From assembly GCA_964466465.1 (NCBI GenBank), contig CAYXNJ010000020.1, positions 1 to 40,624 on the forward strand: a stretch of DNA of 40,624 nucleotides, written 5' to 3'. Numbering within the stretch: the first letter of the stretch is position 1; each line of letters starts with the position of its first letter. This stretch comes from Sulfurospirillum sp964466465. Lineage in GTDB: Bacteria; Campylobacterota; Campylobacteria; Campylobacterales; Sulfurospirillaceae. A program made the position numbers and the translations under genes. Below the pieces are notes generated by a model. It was not told the origin of the DNA and searched no databases. It saw only the letters and a program-made list of their open reading frames with translations. Positions 7,759-16,768 of the stretch are shown one piece after another.

Positions 7759-10443
7759 TTAAATCGTTTTAACATCTCTGCCTTGATACGCCAAAGCACA
7801 TAACCCAATGATTGCTGCAAAAATATAGTAAACCAAACTTGGAATAGAAGCATGCTCGCCCGTTGCCGCGTACGAGTGCATGCCTGAAAGGTAAAAATTG
7901 ACCCCAAAATAGGTCATCATAATCGAGCTGTACCCCAAAAGTGAGGCTATGGAGAAGACATAGACCGAATTCAGTTTTGGAATGAAACGAAGATGCAAGA
8001 TGAGCGCATAGACGATGATGGAGACAAACGACCATGTCTCTTTAGGATCCCATCCCCAGTAGCGCCCCCACGACTCATTTGCCCAGATACCTCCAAAAAA
8101 GTTTCCAACAGTAAGCATGGAAAGCCCGATAATAAGGCTTATCTCATTGATCGCCACCAAATGCCTGATCTGTTCATTCATTCGCAAGGCATTTTTTTTG
8201 TTTTTCAACACCATCAACAAAAGCGCAATGAAACCAAGCAATGCACCCATGCCCAAAAAGCCGTAACTTGCGGTAATGACAGAGACATGCACGGTGAGCC
8301 AGTACGATTTAAGAACTGGAACAAGGTTGGTGATTTGAGGGTTTACAAAACTCATATGTGCGACAAGCATCACAATCGCCGCTAAAATCGCTGCGGCAGC
8401 GAGAGAGAGAATGGACTTGCGAAAGACCATCACGCCTGCAAAACCTGCCGACCAGCCGATATACACCATCGACTCGTACGAATCACTCCATGGCGCATGC
8501 CCTGAGATGTACCATCTAAGCGCCAACCCAAAACTGTGTACCATAAACCCTGCGATGAAAATATATAAAACCCCTTTTTCAAGGTGTGGGTATTTTTTGC
8601 CTTTAAAAATGGAAATGAGCGCTAACGTAAACGCACCACATCCAAGCAGAAAATACAATCCAATAAGCTTTTGAAAAAGCCCCATATGGTTGTAAAGCAC
8701 TTCGGCTCGAACACGTGTCTCACTAGGAAGAATCTCACCGCTGTGGCTTCGTTGATTCTCTTTAAGCTTAGCAAGTGCTCTGTTTGCATTCTCCCATTGA
8801 TTGGTAGAAATGCCCTCTTGAAGTCCAACAAAGTAGTCATTGAGCATACTTTTAACTTCGCTGTTGATTTGCGGATGTGAAAACGCATCATTAGGAGCAA
8901 CCCATGTATGCGATGCGTCATTGGGAATCGGAATAAATTTAAATAAAACCCCTTTGAGGGTGAGGTAAGCAATGTTGAGTTTTTCATCAAATTTTAGAAT
9001 GTCATTATCGAAGGTGTCGCGTTTGGAGCTAGGTTTTTGATTGGCAGTACCTACATGTTTTGCCAGCTTATAGTAACCCTCATCATCAAACATAGAAGCA
9101 AAGCTCACATACTCCACTTCAGGGGCTAATCCAAGTGCTTTTTTAATGCTTGGATTGGAGAGTTTAATGATCTTCATCTCTTGCCAAAGAGCCGCATTGG
9201 TGGTCATACCCAAGATCATCTGCTCAGGAGAGAGCCCAAATAAAGAGCTTTTACCCGTTATTTTATTGACCAATTCAACCGCTTCGGTGCTAATGGGCTT
9301 AATGCGCCCCCTATAATCTTGCACCAATAAAGAGCTAAAGGCCCCATTGGCATGCTCATAAGAATTTTTACGAAATTGCTCTAACGTATCTGCTTCCGCT
9401 TTCAATGGTGTTGCCTGTACAAATACCAAAGGTAAAAGAAGTGCTAAAGCGCTTTTTTGAAGGAACGCTCTAAGCTTTACAAATCTGCTCCCTTTGGTGA
9501 AAAAGTTTCCAACAAAACCAACACACAATAAAAAATATCCAAAATAGGTCGGCCATTTACCAGGGTCTTTGTTGACCTCTAAGATAGTGCCCTTTTCATC
9601 CATATCATACGAGGATTGGAAAAAGGTGTACCCTTTGTAGGTGAGTGGATGATTCATAAAAATACGGTACGCAAACGAAGTGCTATTATCGATAACCTCA
9701 AGTTCACTCGCATACGAAGAAGGGCTTTGAGAACCTGGGTAACGTTCTAATTCAAAATCAAGAAGTTTAAAGGAAAAAGGAAGTGCAATCACTTTAGAAC
9801 CCCATGCGAATTCGACTTCAACATCATCAAAACGCACAACCACAGGGGCTTCTATCCAACCTGCACCGCCGTTGATTTTAACAGTTTTGAGTTTATTGTC
9901 GTAACGAGTTTCTACGATAAGGGTGCTTAGTTCACCTTTGGCACCTGCATGAAAGCTTTTATAGTTTATCTGTAAAGCTTTGCCTTTGATCATTGTTTCA
10001 TACGAAAAATGGTTATTGCCAATTTGTCCGAGTGCGAGGGGGTACTCTAAAAATTCTGTTTCGGTTTTAATACTAAAGTAGGATTTTACGGTCAGCATCT
10101 CATTTTCACTAAGACCTTCCCTGATATGAATAACCCCTTCATACCCCAAGTAACGCGTCAACACCGCTCCAATTAAAAGAGCGACAAATGCGAGATGCAC
10201 GACAAATGCACCAAATTTTTTCCACATTTTCTGCTTATACATGATGCCAATTAAAGAGAGGGTGAGCAAAAGCATCACCCCTTCATACCATAGAGCATCG
10301 TAAACCACTATTTTAGCGCTTTGGGTGTCGTAAATACTTTCGATAAACGTCGCAACGCCAGCACCAAAGCCCAATAAAAACAACATGAAGAGCATAAATT
10401 TATAGGAAAAAAAGAGCTTTTCTACAATGACTAAAGACTTCAT
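7759..10443 (-). CDS. ccsA1: Cytochrome c synthase CcsA1-type (CcsBA fusion)
   Basis: An 894-residue fused CcsB/CcsA cytochrome c heme lyase. The N-terminal half is ResB/CcsB-like, with four membrane segments and a large periplasmic region. The C-terminal half is CcsA-like with the heme-handling WWD signature seen as WGWDPKETW at about 796-804 and conserved histidines around it. Such proteins export heme and ligate it to cytochromes c. In Wolinella succinogenes a specialised version, CcsA1, encoded in the mcc cluster, attaches heme to the CX15CH motif of MccA. The location here, directly after mccD, and the presence of that motif in MccA make the same assignment likely. Ribosome site AAAGGT. 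Confidence 0.9.
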   Translation of the reverse strand: MKSLVIVEKLFFSYKFMLFMLFLLGFGAGVATFIESIYDTQSAKIVVYDALWYEGVMLLLTLSLIGIMYKQKMWKKFGAFVVHLAFVALLIGAVLTRYLGYEGVIHIREGLSENEMLTVKSYFSIKTETEFLEYPLALGQIGNNHFSYETMIKGKALQINYKSFHAGAKGELSTLIVETRYDNKLKTVKINGGAGWIEAPVVVRFDDVEVEFAWGSKVIALPFSFKLLDFELERYPGSQSPSSYASELEVIDNSTSFAYRIFMNHPLTYKGYTFFQSSYDMDEKGTILEVNKDPGKWPTYFGYFLLCVGFVGNFFTKGSRFVKLRAFLQKSALALLLPLVFVQATPLKAEADTLEQFRKNSYEHANGAFSSLLVQDYRGRIKPISTEAVELVNKITGKSSLFGLSPEQMILGMTTNAALWQEMKIIKLSNPSIKKALGLAPEVEYVSFASMFDDEGYYKLAKHVGTANQKPSSKRDTFDNDILKFDEKLNIAYLTLKGVLFKFIPIPNDASHTWVAPNDAFSHPQINSEVKSMLNDYFVGLQEGISTNQWENANRALAKLKENQRSHSGEILPSETRVRAEVLYNHMGLFQKLIGLYFLLGCGAFTLALISIFKGKKYPHLEKGVLYIFIAGFMVHSFGLALRWYISGHAPWSDSYESMVYIGWSAGFAGVMVFRKSILSLAAAAILAAIVMLVAHMSFVNPQITNLVPVLKSYWLTVHVSVITASYGFLGMGALLGFIALLLMVLKNKKNALRMNEQIRHLVAINEISLIIGLSMLTVGNFFGGIWANESWGRYWGWDPKETWSFVSIIVYALILHLRFIPKLNSVYVFSIASLLGYSSIMMTYFGVNFYLSGMHSYAATGEHASIPSLVYYIFAAIIGLCALAYQGRDVKTI

Positions 10444-10475
10444 GTTATACCTTTTTATTCAAATCCATATTCGCT

Positions 10476-11438
10476 TCATACGCCAAACGTTTGTCCTGCG
10501 TAGATAATAAACATCCTAAGGCATAAAACGCCCACCACGCTCGCCATACCTGAGAGATAAAACGCTGTGTGAGAATGTGCTACATGTTTGCCAAGTGCAA
10601 AATTGAGCACCAAAGGAAGCCCAAAACCAACACCCATCACACCAAACCAAAAAAGATTGGCATAGATACCGCTTTTAAAGGCGATGGTGGTACTTTGCTG
10701 AAACTCATTACCCACCAACAAAGAGACAAACAGCATCGCAATGAGCATAATCTCAACCGCCATAATAGGCCACTCAATCGTATGCAAGGTTTTAAGATCA
10801 CTTGAGTGCGCATCTTCTTTGAAAAAATACGAAGCGACCATACTCGCTGACGCCGTTCCTGCTGAAAGTCCAGAGACCACGAAAAGGGCAGGTAAAATAG
10901 CGGTATTTAAAATCGGAAAACGTACCAAAACAGAGATCAAGAAGCCTGTATAAGCACAAATAACGACGGCAAAAACCACACTTAACACTTCAACCAATGG
11001 ACGGATTTTTTTCAAAAGAGTCATGACCATTTCAAAATAGCCCAAAAGCTGGGCTTTTTTGGCAAGGATGGTTGAAATCTCTTTTTCAAACAGATACAAA
11101 CACATTACTAAAGTCAGTGGAATATAAACCGAAATCGCCAAAACACCGATGGACATCACCGAAGCGAAGTTATAGTTGATGAGAATCTTCCAAAAATAGA
11201 GCGGTTTTTCCAAATCACCCACCAAAAACACCATACCAAAGGCAATGGTTGAAAACGACACCAGCGAAGCAGCCTTCAAAAGGGGTGTATCCTCGTGTTG
11301 TTTTTTATAGAAACGCACCAACAAAGCAACCATCAAAGCGCCGCCTGAGATACCCGCAAGCAGAAGATAAACCGCGATCGGCCAGCCCCACTCAACGCCA
11401 TGTGAAAATCCATACGTAAAATTAATGGCACCATTCAT
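10476..11438 (-). CDS. mccD: NrfD/PsrC-type quinol dehydrogenase membrane subunit MccD
   Basis: A 320-residue NrfD-family membrane protein with about eight hydrophobic segments and the early GWGWPIAVYLLLAGISGGA pattern. NrfD/PsrC subunits oxidise or reduce quinones without heme and pass electrons to a partner four-cluster Fe-S protein, here MccC, encoded immediately upstream (2-base gap). Predicted role: menaquinol oxidation delivering electrons to periplasmic MccA. Confidence 0.9.
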   Translation of the reverse strand: MNGAINFTYGFSHGVEWGWPIAVYLLLAGISGGALMVALLVRFYKKQHEDTPLLKAASLVSFSTIAFGMVFLVGDLEKPLYFWKILINYNFASVMSIGVLAISVYIPLTLVMCLYLFEKEISTILAKKAQLLGYFEMVMTLLKKIRPLVEVLSVVFAVVICAYTGFLISVLVRFPILNTAILPALFVVSGLSAGTASASMVASYFFKEDAHSSDLKTLHTIEWPIMAVEIMLIAMLFVSLLVGNEFQQSTTIAFKSGIYANLFWFGVMGVGFGLPLVLNFALGKHVAHSHTAFYLSGMASVVGVLCLRMFIIYAGQTFGV

Positions 11439-11439
11439 A

Positions 11440-12111
11440 TCACACCCCCACCTTTACAACAGGTATGTAGCGCAAGCTCGGTTTTGTTCCAAAAGTTGGC
11501 TTCATACGTACGGCATCTTTAACCTGTAAAATCTGATTAATGTAAGAATTTTCATCATTCAAATCCCCAAAAACAAGGGCTTTGTACTTGCATGACTCTA
11601 CGCACGCTGGCTCTTTACCTTTTGCCATGTTTGTGTTCAGACAAAAGTTACAGTTTTCAGCCGCTTTGGTTTTTTTATTGATAAAACGTACATCATACGG
11701 ACACGCGACAACGCAGTATTTGCAAGCGATACAATCATCGGGGTTCATTGTGACAATGCCCGTTTTTTTATCTCTATGACACGCACGGCTTGGACATACC
11801 GCCACACAAGGAGCGTCTTCACACTGCTGACATGAAACACGCACATACTTCTTTTCCATCGGTGTTTCAGGAGCTGTTTTATTTTCAACATAAAGGCGTA
11901 CTTGCCCTTGAGGAACTTCATTGACTTTCCTACACGCTACTTCACAATCCGTACATCCCACACATTTGTTCTGATCAAAAATCATCCCATAATGTGGTTT
12001 TTTTTCTGTTTTGCCCGCTTCAATGGCAACACTGTAACCCGCAGTGCCCAATGTCACAGACCCAAGACCTAACACTTTTAGAAAAGTTCTTCTTTTCCCG
12101 TCATTTTTCAT
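11440..12111 (-). CDS. mccC: Tat-exported four-cluster iron-sulfur protein MccC
   Basis: A 223-residue NrfC-like ferredoxin. The Tat signal RRTFLKVLG is followed by four cysteine groups (CVGCTDCEVAC, CQQCEDAPCVAVC, CIACKYCVVAC and CNFC...CVESC), enough for four [4Fe-4S] clusters. It would carry electrons from MccD in the membrane to the octaheme reductase. The ATG at 12111 has GGAGG 5 bases upstream; an in-frame TTG at 12123 lies inside that ribosome site and is rejected. Confidence 0.9.
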   Translation of the reverse strand: MKNDGKRRTFLKVLGLGSVTLGTAGYSVAIEAGKTEKKPHYGMIFDQNKCVGCTDCEVACRKVNEVPQGQVRLYVENKTAPETPMEKKYVRVSCQQCEDAPCVAVCPSRACHRDKKTGIVTMNPDDCIACKYCVVACPYDVRFINKKTKAAENCNFCLNTNMAKGKEPACVESCKYKALVFGDLNDENSYINQILQVKDAVRMKPTFGTKPSLRYIPVVKVGV

Positions 12112-12147
12112 CTTCGCCTCCAATTCGTGTAGATGAATACCAAAGTC

Positions 12148-12936
12148 CTAGAGTTTCTTTTTCTCGATACCACCATGGACTTGTTTCATTTCTTCTTCGC
12201 TCAGTGGTTTTGCACTATTGGCAAGCTCACCAGGTTTTATCACTTTCACCAACTCTACCTCAAAAATAACCGTTGAACCCGCAGGAATCTCTTGCATATC
12301 CGCATTGCCATACGCAAGATCGCTTGGGATAACTAACTTATATTTTGAACCCTCAGGCATAAGCAACAATCCCTCTTGCAAGCCATCAATAATGTTAATC
12401 ATCGAAAGATGCGATGGTGTTTTGCGCTCATAGGTGTCATCAAAAACTTTACCGTCTATCAAAGACGCTTTATAGTTCATCATGACAATGCTCTCTTTTT
12501 GGGGTTTTGCACCCGCACCCAATGTAAGCACTTCATACTGTAAGCCCGATTTGGTGGTTGTTACTTTTTTATTTTTGGCATTGTTTGTCATATACGCTTT
12601 GCCATCTTTTATATTCTTATCAAGCGCTTGTTTGAATGCGTCTTGACTTACTTTATTTAACATTTCTGCACGGTTATTAAGATGTGTGATAATCTCTTCG
12701 TCTTTGAGCTTTTGTTGTTTTTTCAAAGCATCAATAAACCCATCAATCACCGCTTCAATATCAGACTTTGCACCCATTTCAGACTGTTCAAAAAGTTGAT
12801 TTGAGATATAGCTTCCTGTGGATACACCAATACTGTATGACTCTTTTTGTACTTGTGTTTTTAGCTCACCAGCAAGCGCCCCAGAAACCAAACAAATAAA
12901 TACAAATAATCCTGTTGTGAGTTGTTTACGCATCAT
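12148..12936 (-). CDS. mccB: Periplasmic FKBP-type peptidyl-prolyl isomerase MccB
   Basis: A 262-residue exported prolyl isomerase (signal peptide to about residue 22). An FKBP N-terminal dimerisation domain (GVSTGSYISNQLF, about 35-130) is followed by a C-terminal FKBP catalytic domain (GLQYEVLTLG, DGKVFDDTY, GLLLMPEGSKYKLVIPSDLAYG, IFEVELVKV). In Wolinella the mccB gene likewise follows mccA and encodes such an isomerase, presumably a folding helper for the multiheme protein. It is separated from mccA by a strong hairpin. Confidence 0.9.
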   Translation of the reverse strand: MMRKQLTTGLFVFICLVSGALAGELKTQVQKESYSIGVSTGSYISNQLFEQSEMGAKSDIEAVIDGFIDALKKQQKLKDEEIITHLNNRAEMLNKVSQDAFKQALDKNIKDGKAYMTNNAKNKKVTTTKSGLQYEVLTLGAGAKPQKESIVMMNYKASLIDGKVFDDTYERKTPSHLSMINIIDGLQEGLLLMPEGSKYKLVIPSDLAYGNADMQEIPAGSTVIFEVELVKVIKPGELANSAKPLSEEEMKQVHGGIEKKKL

Positions 12937-12959
12937 CTTAATACCTTTACTTTTGAAAT

Positions 12960-12988
12960 AAATGGGCTATGAAACTCATAGCCCATTT
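12960..12988 (-). terminator. Perfect 13-bp hairpin between mccA and mccB
   Basis: A perfect inverted repeat, AAATGGGCTATGA on one arm with a 3-base loop, lies in the 74-base gap between mccA and mccB. There is no strong T-run after it on the minus strand. It may be a partial terminator or a 3' stabiliser letting mccA be expressed above its downstream genes. Confidence 0.7.
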
Positions 12989-13010
12989 GAAGTCACACTG
13001 TGTGCGACAC

Positions 13011-15080
13011 CTATTTTAGATTTTTGTTCACAATTCGTTGTGCTTCGTTGATATACTCAATCGCCGCATCAAGTCTTTGTTTGGTGTATTTAAATCCGTG
13101 CATACCCCATGAACCGTCTTTTTCAACTAAATCAACCGTTTGTTGTGCTTTTTCGATCAACTCATACACTCTGGTTTTATCCGAAGGTGAGAGTTTTTTA
13201 ACTTCAAGCAATGAGTAAAGTCCTTGGATACCTACTTTGACCTGTGTGAATTTATCTTTCACAGGAGTTTGCCATCCCATAACCTCATCGTACGCTTGTT
13301 TTTGATCTTTAAAGTGGAGTGTCTCTTTAAGCTCTGAAACAACAGGACTGTGACAGCCTTTTGCTTCTACTTGCTCTTTATCTGCCCATGTTGTACGTGC
13401 ACATGACCACATAAGATCTAAGAAGTTACGTCCCTCTTCATTTCTCTCAAAATGCCAATCTTTCGCATCTCTTGGACCTGTTGCAGCAGCACCTGGTACT
13501 AACGATTTACGTTTTGGATCCACATCGATTTTCCAGATGTGTGAACGTCTTTGTGTATCCATACCCGCTTGGTCTTGGAACTGAACCGCATACCAGTTTT
13601 CACAGCTCATCATAAATGGCATATGACAGCTTTGGCATGAATTTTTACTGTGTGTGTCAGACTTAGAGTGAATGTACTCTTGCTCTTTATGACAATCTTT
13701 ACACTCTTTTTTGAGTTTTGGTTTTGTGTAGAGTGAGCTTAAGTAACCTTGGTTCGCATTGTAATTTGTACCTTTGAGGTCTTTCTCACCTGTTACAGGA
13801 CCTGTTACATCGTGTGGATCATGGCACGTTGCACAACGCATACCTTTTTCATAGTGCGCTGTAAAGTAGGTTTGAGAACCTTCACTACCACATCCTGGTC
13901 CCATGGATTTAAACTTAGAACTAAGCGCAAGGTCTGGTTTACCCACATTTGCAGGATTTTTTGCCAAATCTGGACTGTAGTTAAAGCGTTGGTGACAGCG
14001 TTCACAGTTAGAGATGAGAAGACCTGAGCCTCCTTCTAAGTGACCACCAGCGCCATGACACTCTTCACAGGAAACACCTTTAGAGATGGTGTGTTTTTGA
14101 AGTTCTTTTGCATTGCCCAGTGCTGAGTAGAACTCGTTTTGGTTTTTAAAATCAAACTTCCAAGGGTGACACACTTCACAGTAAGAAGAACCCGCTTGGA
14201 AATCCATTGATTTTTTGTATTTGGCAGCATACGATGCTAAACCTCTTACATAACCGCCATTGTCACCATAGTCTGCTAGTGTTACAGGAAAATCAGGAAT
14301 CCATTTTTTGATTTTCTTTGCCACTTCAGGTGTTAGATTAAGCGCCCATGTTCTTTGCCATTGGTTTCCACCCGCAGTGATTTTACCTGTACCATTTTTA
14401 AGAAGACCACCTTCAACATGGTAAGTTCCACGAAGTAACCACGCATCTAAAAAGCCTAATTTTGTTCTAACGTGTCCTATAGTACAATAGATCACATCAG
14501 GGGTAATTCCTTGAGGGAGAATAGACGCTGTGTCTTTGTCAAATACAGGCTCAGTTAAGTTGTTGTTAAACTCTGGATGTTCTCCTGGGAACCTGATTGT
14601 TGTTGAGTGTCGCGATCTGCTCCAAGTCTCATATTGCGCAGGGTGACACTCACCGCATTTTTCAGGTCCAATGAATTTATTAGGGTATTGCAGTGTTGAA
14701 CCACGTGCGACCCTGTACATCATTGAACTTACACCTTCACCATTACTTCGTTTACTCGCTTTAGACATATCTTTACCATGACCTTCTGCTATAAACTCTT
14801 TACCACGATCCGCAACATGAATCTCTCCAACGGTTTTACCGCCGTATTTGGTAAAAATAGGGTGATTTTTAAAGAGCCAGTCATACATCGCTTGCTCTTC
14901 GACTATATAGTCTTGCAATGAGATAACCCCTCTGCTCTCCTTAGTACCCTTCGGATTAGCGATGATTCCTCTTGCATCCTTAGTCATTTGCATCCCCTCC
15001 ATACCTTCAGCGTTTAAGCCAACAGTAGAGAGATTGATACACATGACTAAACCAAGTAACACTTTGTCCCAATTTTTCAT
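13011..15080 (-). CDS. mccA: Octaheme cytochrome c sulfite reductase MccA
   Basis: A 689-residue exported multiheme cytochrome c (signal peptide to about residue 24). It has seven CXXCH motifs, at 142-146, 301-305, 338-342, 359-363, 416-420, 460-464 and 482-486, and the hallmark CX15CH motif C560...C576-H577. C397 and C493 match in spacing (96 residues) the two cysteines known in Wolinella MccA to hold the Cu(I) of the Cu-heme active site. The family reduces sulfite to sulfide with six electrons in the periplasm, a route separate from siroheme reductases. Very strong ribosome site AAAGGAGGAAAC. It is the first gene of the operon. It is not an octaheme tetrathionate reductase because of the CX15CH motif and the mcc context. 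Confidence 0.95.
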   Translation of the reverse strand: MKNWDKVLLGLVMCINLSTVGLNAEGMEGMQMTKDARGIIANPKGTKESRGVISLQDYIVEEQAMYDWLFKNHPIFTKYGGKTVGEIHVADRGKEFIAEGHGKDMSKASKRSNGEGVSSMMYRVARGSTLQYPNKFIGPEKCGECHPAQYETWSRSRHSTTIRFPGEHPEFNNNLTEPVFDKDTASILPQGITPDVIYCTIGHVRTKLGFLDAWLLRGTYHVEGGLLKNGTGKITAGGNQWQRTWALNLTPEVAKKIKKWIPDFPVTLADYGDNGGYVRGLASYAAKYKKSMDFQAGSSYCEVCHPWKFDFKNQNEFYSALGNAKELQKHTISKGVSCEECHGAGGHLEGGSGLLISNCERCHQRFNYSPDLAKNPANVGKPDLALSSKFKSMGPGCGSEGSQTYFTAHYEKGMRCATCHDPHDVTGPVTGEKDLKGTNYNANQGYLSSLYTKPKLKKECKDCHKEQEYIHSKSDTHSKNSCQSCHMPFMMSCENWYAVQFQDQAGMDTQRRSHIWKIDVDPKRKSLVPGAAATGPRDAKDWHFERNEEGRNFLDLMWSCARTTWADKEQVEAKGCHSPVVSELKETLHFKDQKQAYDEVMGWQTPVKDKFTQVKVGIQGLYSLLEVKKLSPSDKTRVYELIEKAQQTVDLVEKDGSWGMHGFKYTKQRLDAAIEYINEAQRIVNKNLK

Positions 15081-15184
15081 GTTTCCTCCTTTGAAAAATT
15101 GAACCTCTCACCATCGACATTTTTTCATGGGCATAAAAAAACATCCATTATGAGAGATCAACCAGCACGAATGCCTCATTGGAA

Positions 15185-15190
15185 ATACTA
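15185..15190 (-). promoter_or_regulatory. mccA: Candidate -10 box of the mccA promoter
   Basis: TAGTAT on the minus strand (preceded by TGA) lies 26 bases downstream of the proximal 11-bp direct repeat, so a regulator bound there would sit next to the -35 position, as for OmpR/PhoB-type activation. An alternative -10, CATAAT at 15147-15152, is closer to the gene. No good -35 is seen for either. Confidence 0.3.
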
Positions 15191-15216
15191 TCAGTAAAAA
15201 AGGGGGGAAAAGGGGG

Positions 15217-15238
15217 AAGTATTAAATTAGTGTTAAAT
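15217..15238 (-). promoter_or_regulatory. 11-bp direct repeat, candidate MccR site A
   Basis: Two adjacent 11-mers, AAGTATTAAAT and TAGTGTTAAAT, match at 9 of 11 positions (plus-strand reading). Head-to-tail half-sites one helical turn apart are the typical binding pattern of OmpR/PhoB-family regulators, and the adjacent response regulator is of that family. The pair sits 137 bases before the mccA start. Confidence 0.5.
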
Positions 15239-15280
15239 GCTAAGTACCAGCGGTACGTGGGCTTTCTGCCGAAGAAAACC

Positions 15281-15302
15281 CAGTGTTAACGTAGTGTTTA
15301 AA
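15281..15302 (-). promoter_or_regulatory. 11-bp direct repeat, candidate MccR site B
   Basis: CAGTGTTAACG followed directly by TAGTGTTTAAA, again half-sites 11 bp apart, sharing the AGTGTTAAA core with site A, 64 bp further from mccA. A hairpin (15259-15281, 9-bp stem with one wobble, GGGCTTTCT arm) lies between the two sites. Confidence 0.45.
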
Positions 15303-15324
15303 GCTTTGCTTTAAGCGCGTGTCA

Positions 15325-15343
15325 AGAGTTCTAAAAGAACTCT
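15325..15343 (-). terminator. Hairpin after mccS
   Basis: AGAGTTC and GAACTCT form a perfect 7-bp stem with a TAAAA loop, 10 bases after the mccS stop. It lacks a clear T-run, so it is only a possible terminator separating mccRS from mccA. Confidence 0.4.
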
Positions 15344-15352
15344 AATATAAAA

Positions 15353-16768
15353 CTAGAAAATAATCGTAAAGATAACTCCTTCATCGCTGTTTTCCACACG
15401 CAGGGTTGCACCATTTTTTTCAACAATCATCTTGCTCATGTAAAGCCCAAGCCCACTGCTAGACTCTTTGGTCGTAAAATAAGGATCAAAAATCTTTTCA
15501 ATAATCGCATCATCAATATGCCCTGCATTGTTTTGCAAGGTAATCACAGGAATGCCATTGTCCAAAAAAGCACAAATATCAATCTTTCTCTCTTTAATCT
15601 CATGGGTTAAAAATGCCTCTTTCGCATTGTTCATAATGTTGATAAGCACTTGTACGATCTCATTGGCATAACCTAAACGCGTAAAGTTATGCTGTATCTC
15701 TATGCGCACATCGATGGCGTACTTTTCTAAAGAAGCACTGAGGAGCTTTTGAGCCCTAAAAATCACCTCTTGCGCACTAAACTCTTTAGCCGAAGTGCTA
15801 GGCATAAAGAAGTTTTTAAAATCATCAATGGTACTTGACATAAACGAGAGCTGCTCGTTCGCCTCTTTGATCTTTTGCGTTAACTTCTCTTTGGTGAGTT
15901 TGTCTTTGTCACTGTGCAGTTCAAGATTGATCAAAATAGCACCTACTTGGGCAAGAGGTTGCCGCCATTGGTGCGAAATGTTACCGATCATCTCGCCCAT
16001 CGAAGCTAAGCGGTTTTGGCTCATCATCAGCATAGTGGTTTTCTCTTTAAGGCGTTGATCGTTTCGGTAGAGTTTATAAATAAACAAAATAAAAATAACA
16101 AACACGATAAACATAACCGCACCACCCACCACAAACTCTTTAACGTGGTACGTTAAGATGCTGTAAACGGGTATTTTAAATGAAATCATCGCGATAACAT
16201 CGCCTACTTTGCTCTGAAAATCGGGAATGGTGTGGTACTGCTCGATCATACGCTTAGGAGCACTGTTCATCGTATGGCATTCCAAACACGAGGGGTGAGA
16301 ATTGTGGATGGGAAGTCCCACAAAAAAGTAGGGTTTGTTGTTTTCTTTCATAATTTGAGAGTACTCTTTGTATTTGCCCTCTTTAAAATTATCCAAGATC
16401 TCATTTTCAAAACTATTACCCTCATGTTCAGGGTTCAAAGGATTGGTTGCAATCAATTTATAGTCGTAATTGATGTTCTTTTTGGCTTTTTGGATATTGT
16501 AAATTTCACGCGTAATGTACGAAGATGAAAGCAGGCGTGGATCAAAGAAATCTTCTGCTAACATTTTTTTGGCTTTAAGTTCCTCAATGAGAGGGCGTTG
16601 CACCACAGAGACATAATCACGAATCGCATTCATCGTATCTAAAATAAAAATCGCCTCTTGTCTGGCATCTTTCATAGCCAGTTCACGGTAAAAATTGAAA
16701 AATAACAGTGTGATCACCGCATAAAGCACCACAAAAAGCGCTACGATGATTTTGAAGCTATATTTCAT
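15353..16768 (-). CDS. mccS: Sensor histidine kinase with periplasmic heme c motif (MccS)
   Basis: A 471-residue membrane histidine kinase. Membrane segments at about 6-25 and 212-232 flank a periplasmic domain that carries CLECH at 161-165, a c-type heme motif in a setting like the Tll0287/DUF3365 family of heme c sensors. The cytoplasmic part has the H-box with H266 (NISHQWRQPLAQ) and an HATPase domain with N box (NIMNNAKEA) and G boxes (FFTTKESSSGLGLY). It probably senses sulfite, a related ligand or redox state and drives mcc expression. The ATG at 16768 overlaps mccR by 11 bases; the longer start at 16786 lacks a site. Confidence 0.85.
   Translation of the reverse strand: MKYSFKIIVALFVVLYAVITLLFFNFYRELAMKDARQEAIFILDTMNAIRDYVSVVQRPLIEELKAKKMLAEDFFDPRLLSSSYITREIYNIQKAKKNINYDYKLIATNPLNPEHEGNSFENEILDNFKEGKYKEYSQIMKENNKPYFFVGLPIHNSHPSCLECHTMNSAPKRMIEQYHTIPDFQSKVGDVIAMISFKIPVYSILTYHVKEFVVGGAVMFIVFVIFILFIYKLYRNDQRLKEKTTMLMMSQNRLASMGEMIGNISHQWRQPLAQVGAILINLELHSDKDKLTKEKLTQKIKEANEQLSFMSSTIDDFKNFFMPSTSAKEFSAQEVIFRAQKLLSASLEKYAIDVRIEIQHNFTRLGYANEIVQVLINIMNNAKEAFLTHEIKERKIDICAFLDNGIPVITLQNNAGHIDDAIIEKIFDPYFTTKESSSGLGLYMSKMIVEKNGATLRVENSDEGVIFTIIF

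Noticed and set aside
13749..14027. Plus-strand frame opposite mccA
   Set aside because: Antisense shadow of a strongly supported octaheme protein gene, with no ribosome site or recognisable motif.
15202..15216. G6 and G5 runs in the mccA control region as a phase-variable tract or G-quadruplex
   Set aside because: Tracts in phase-variable Campylobacterota genes are usually longer, and only two G runs are present, too few for a quadruplex.
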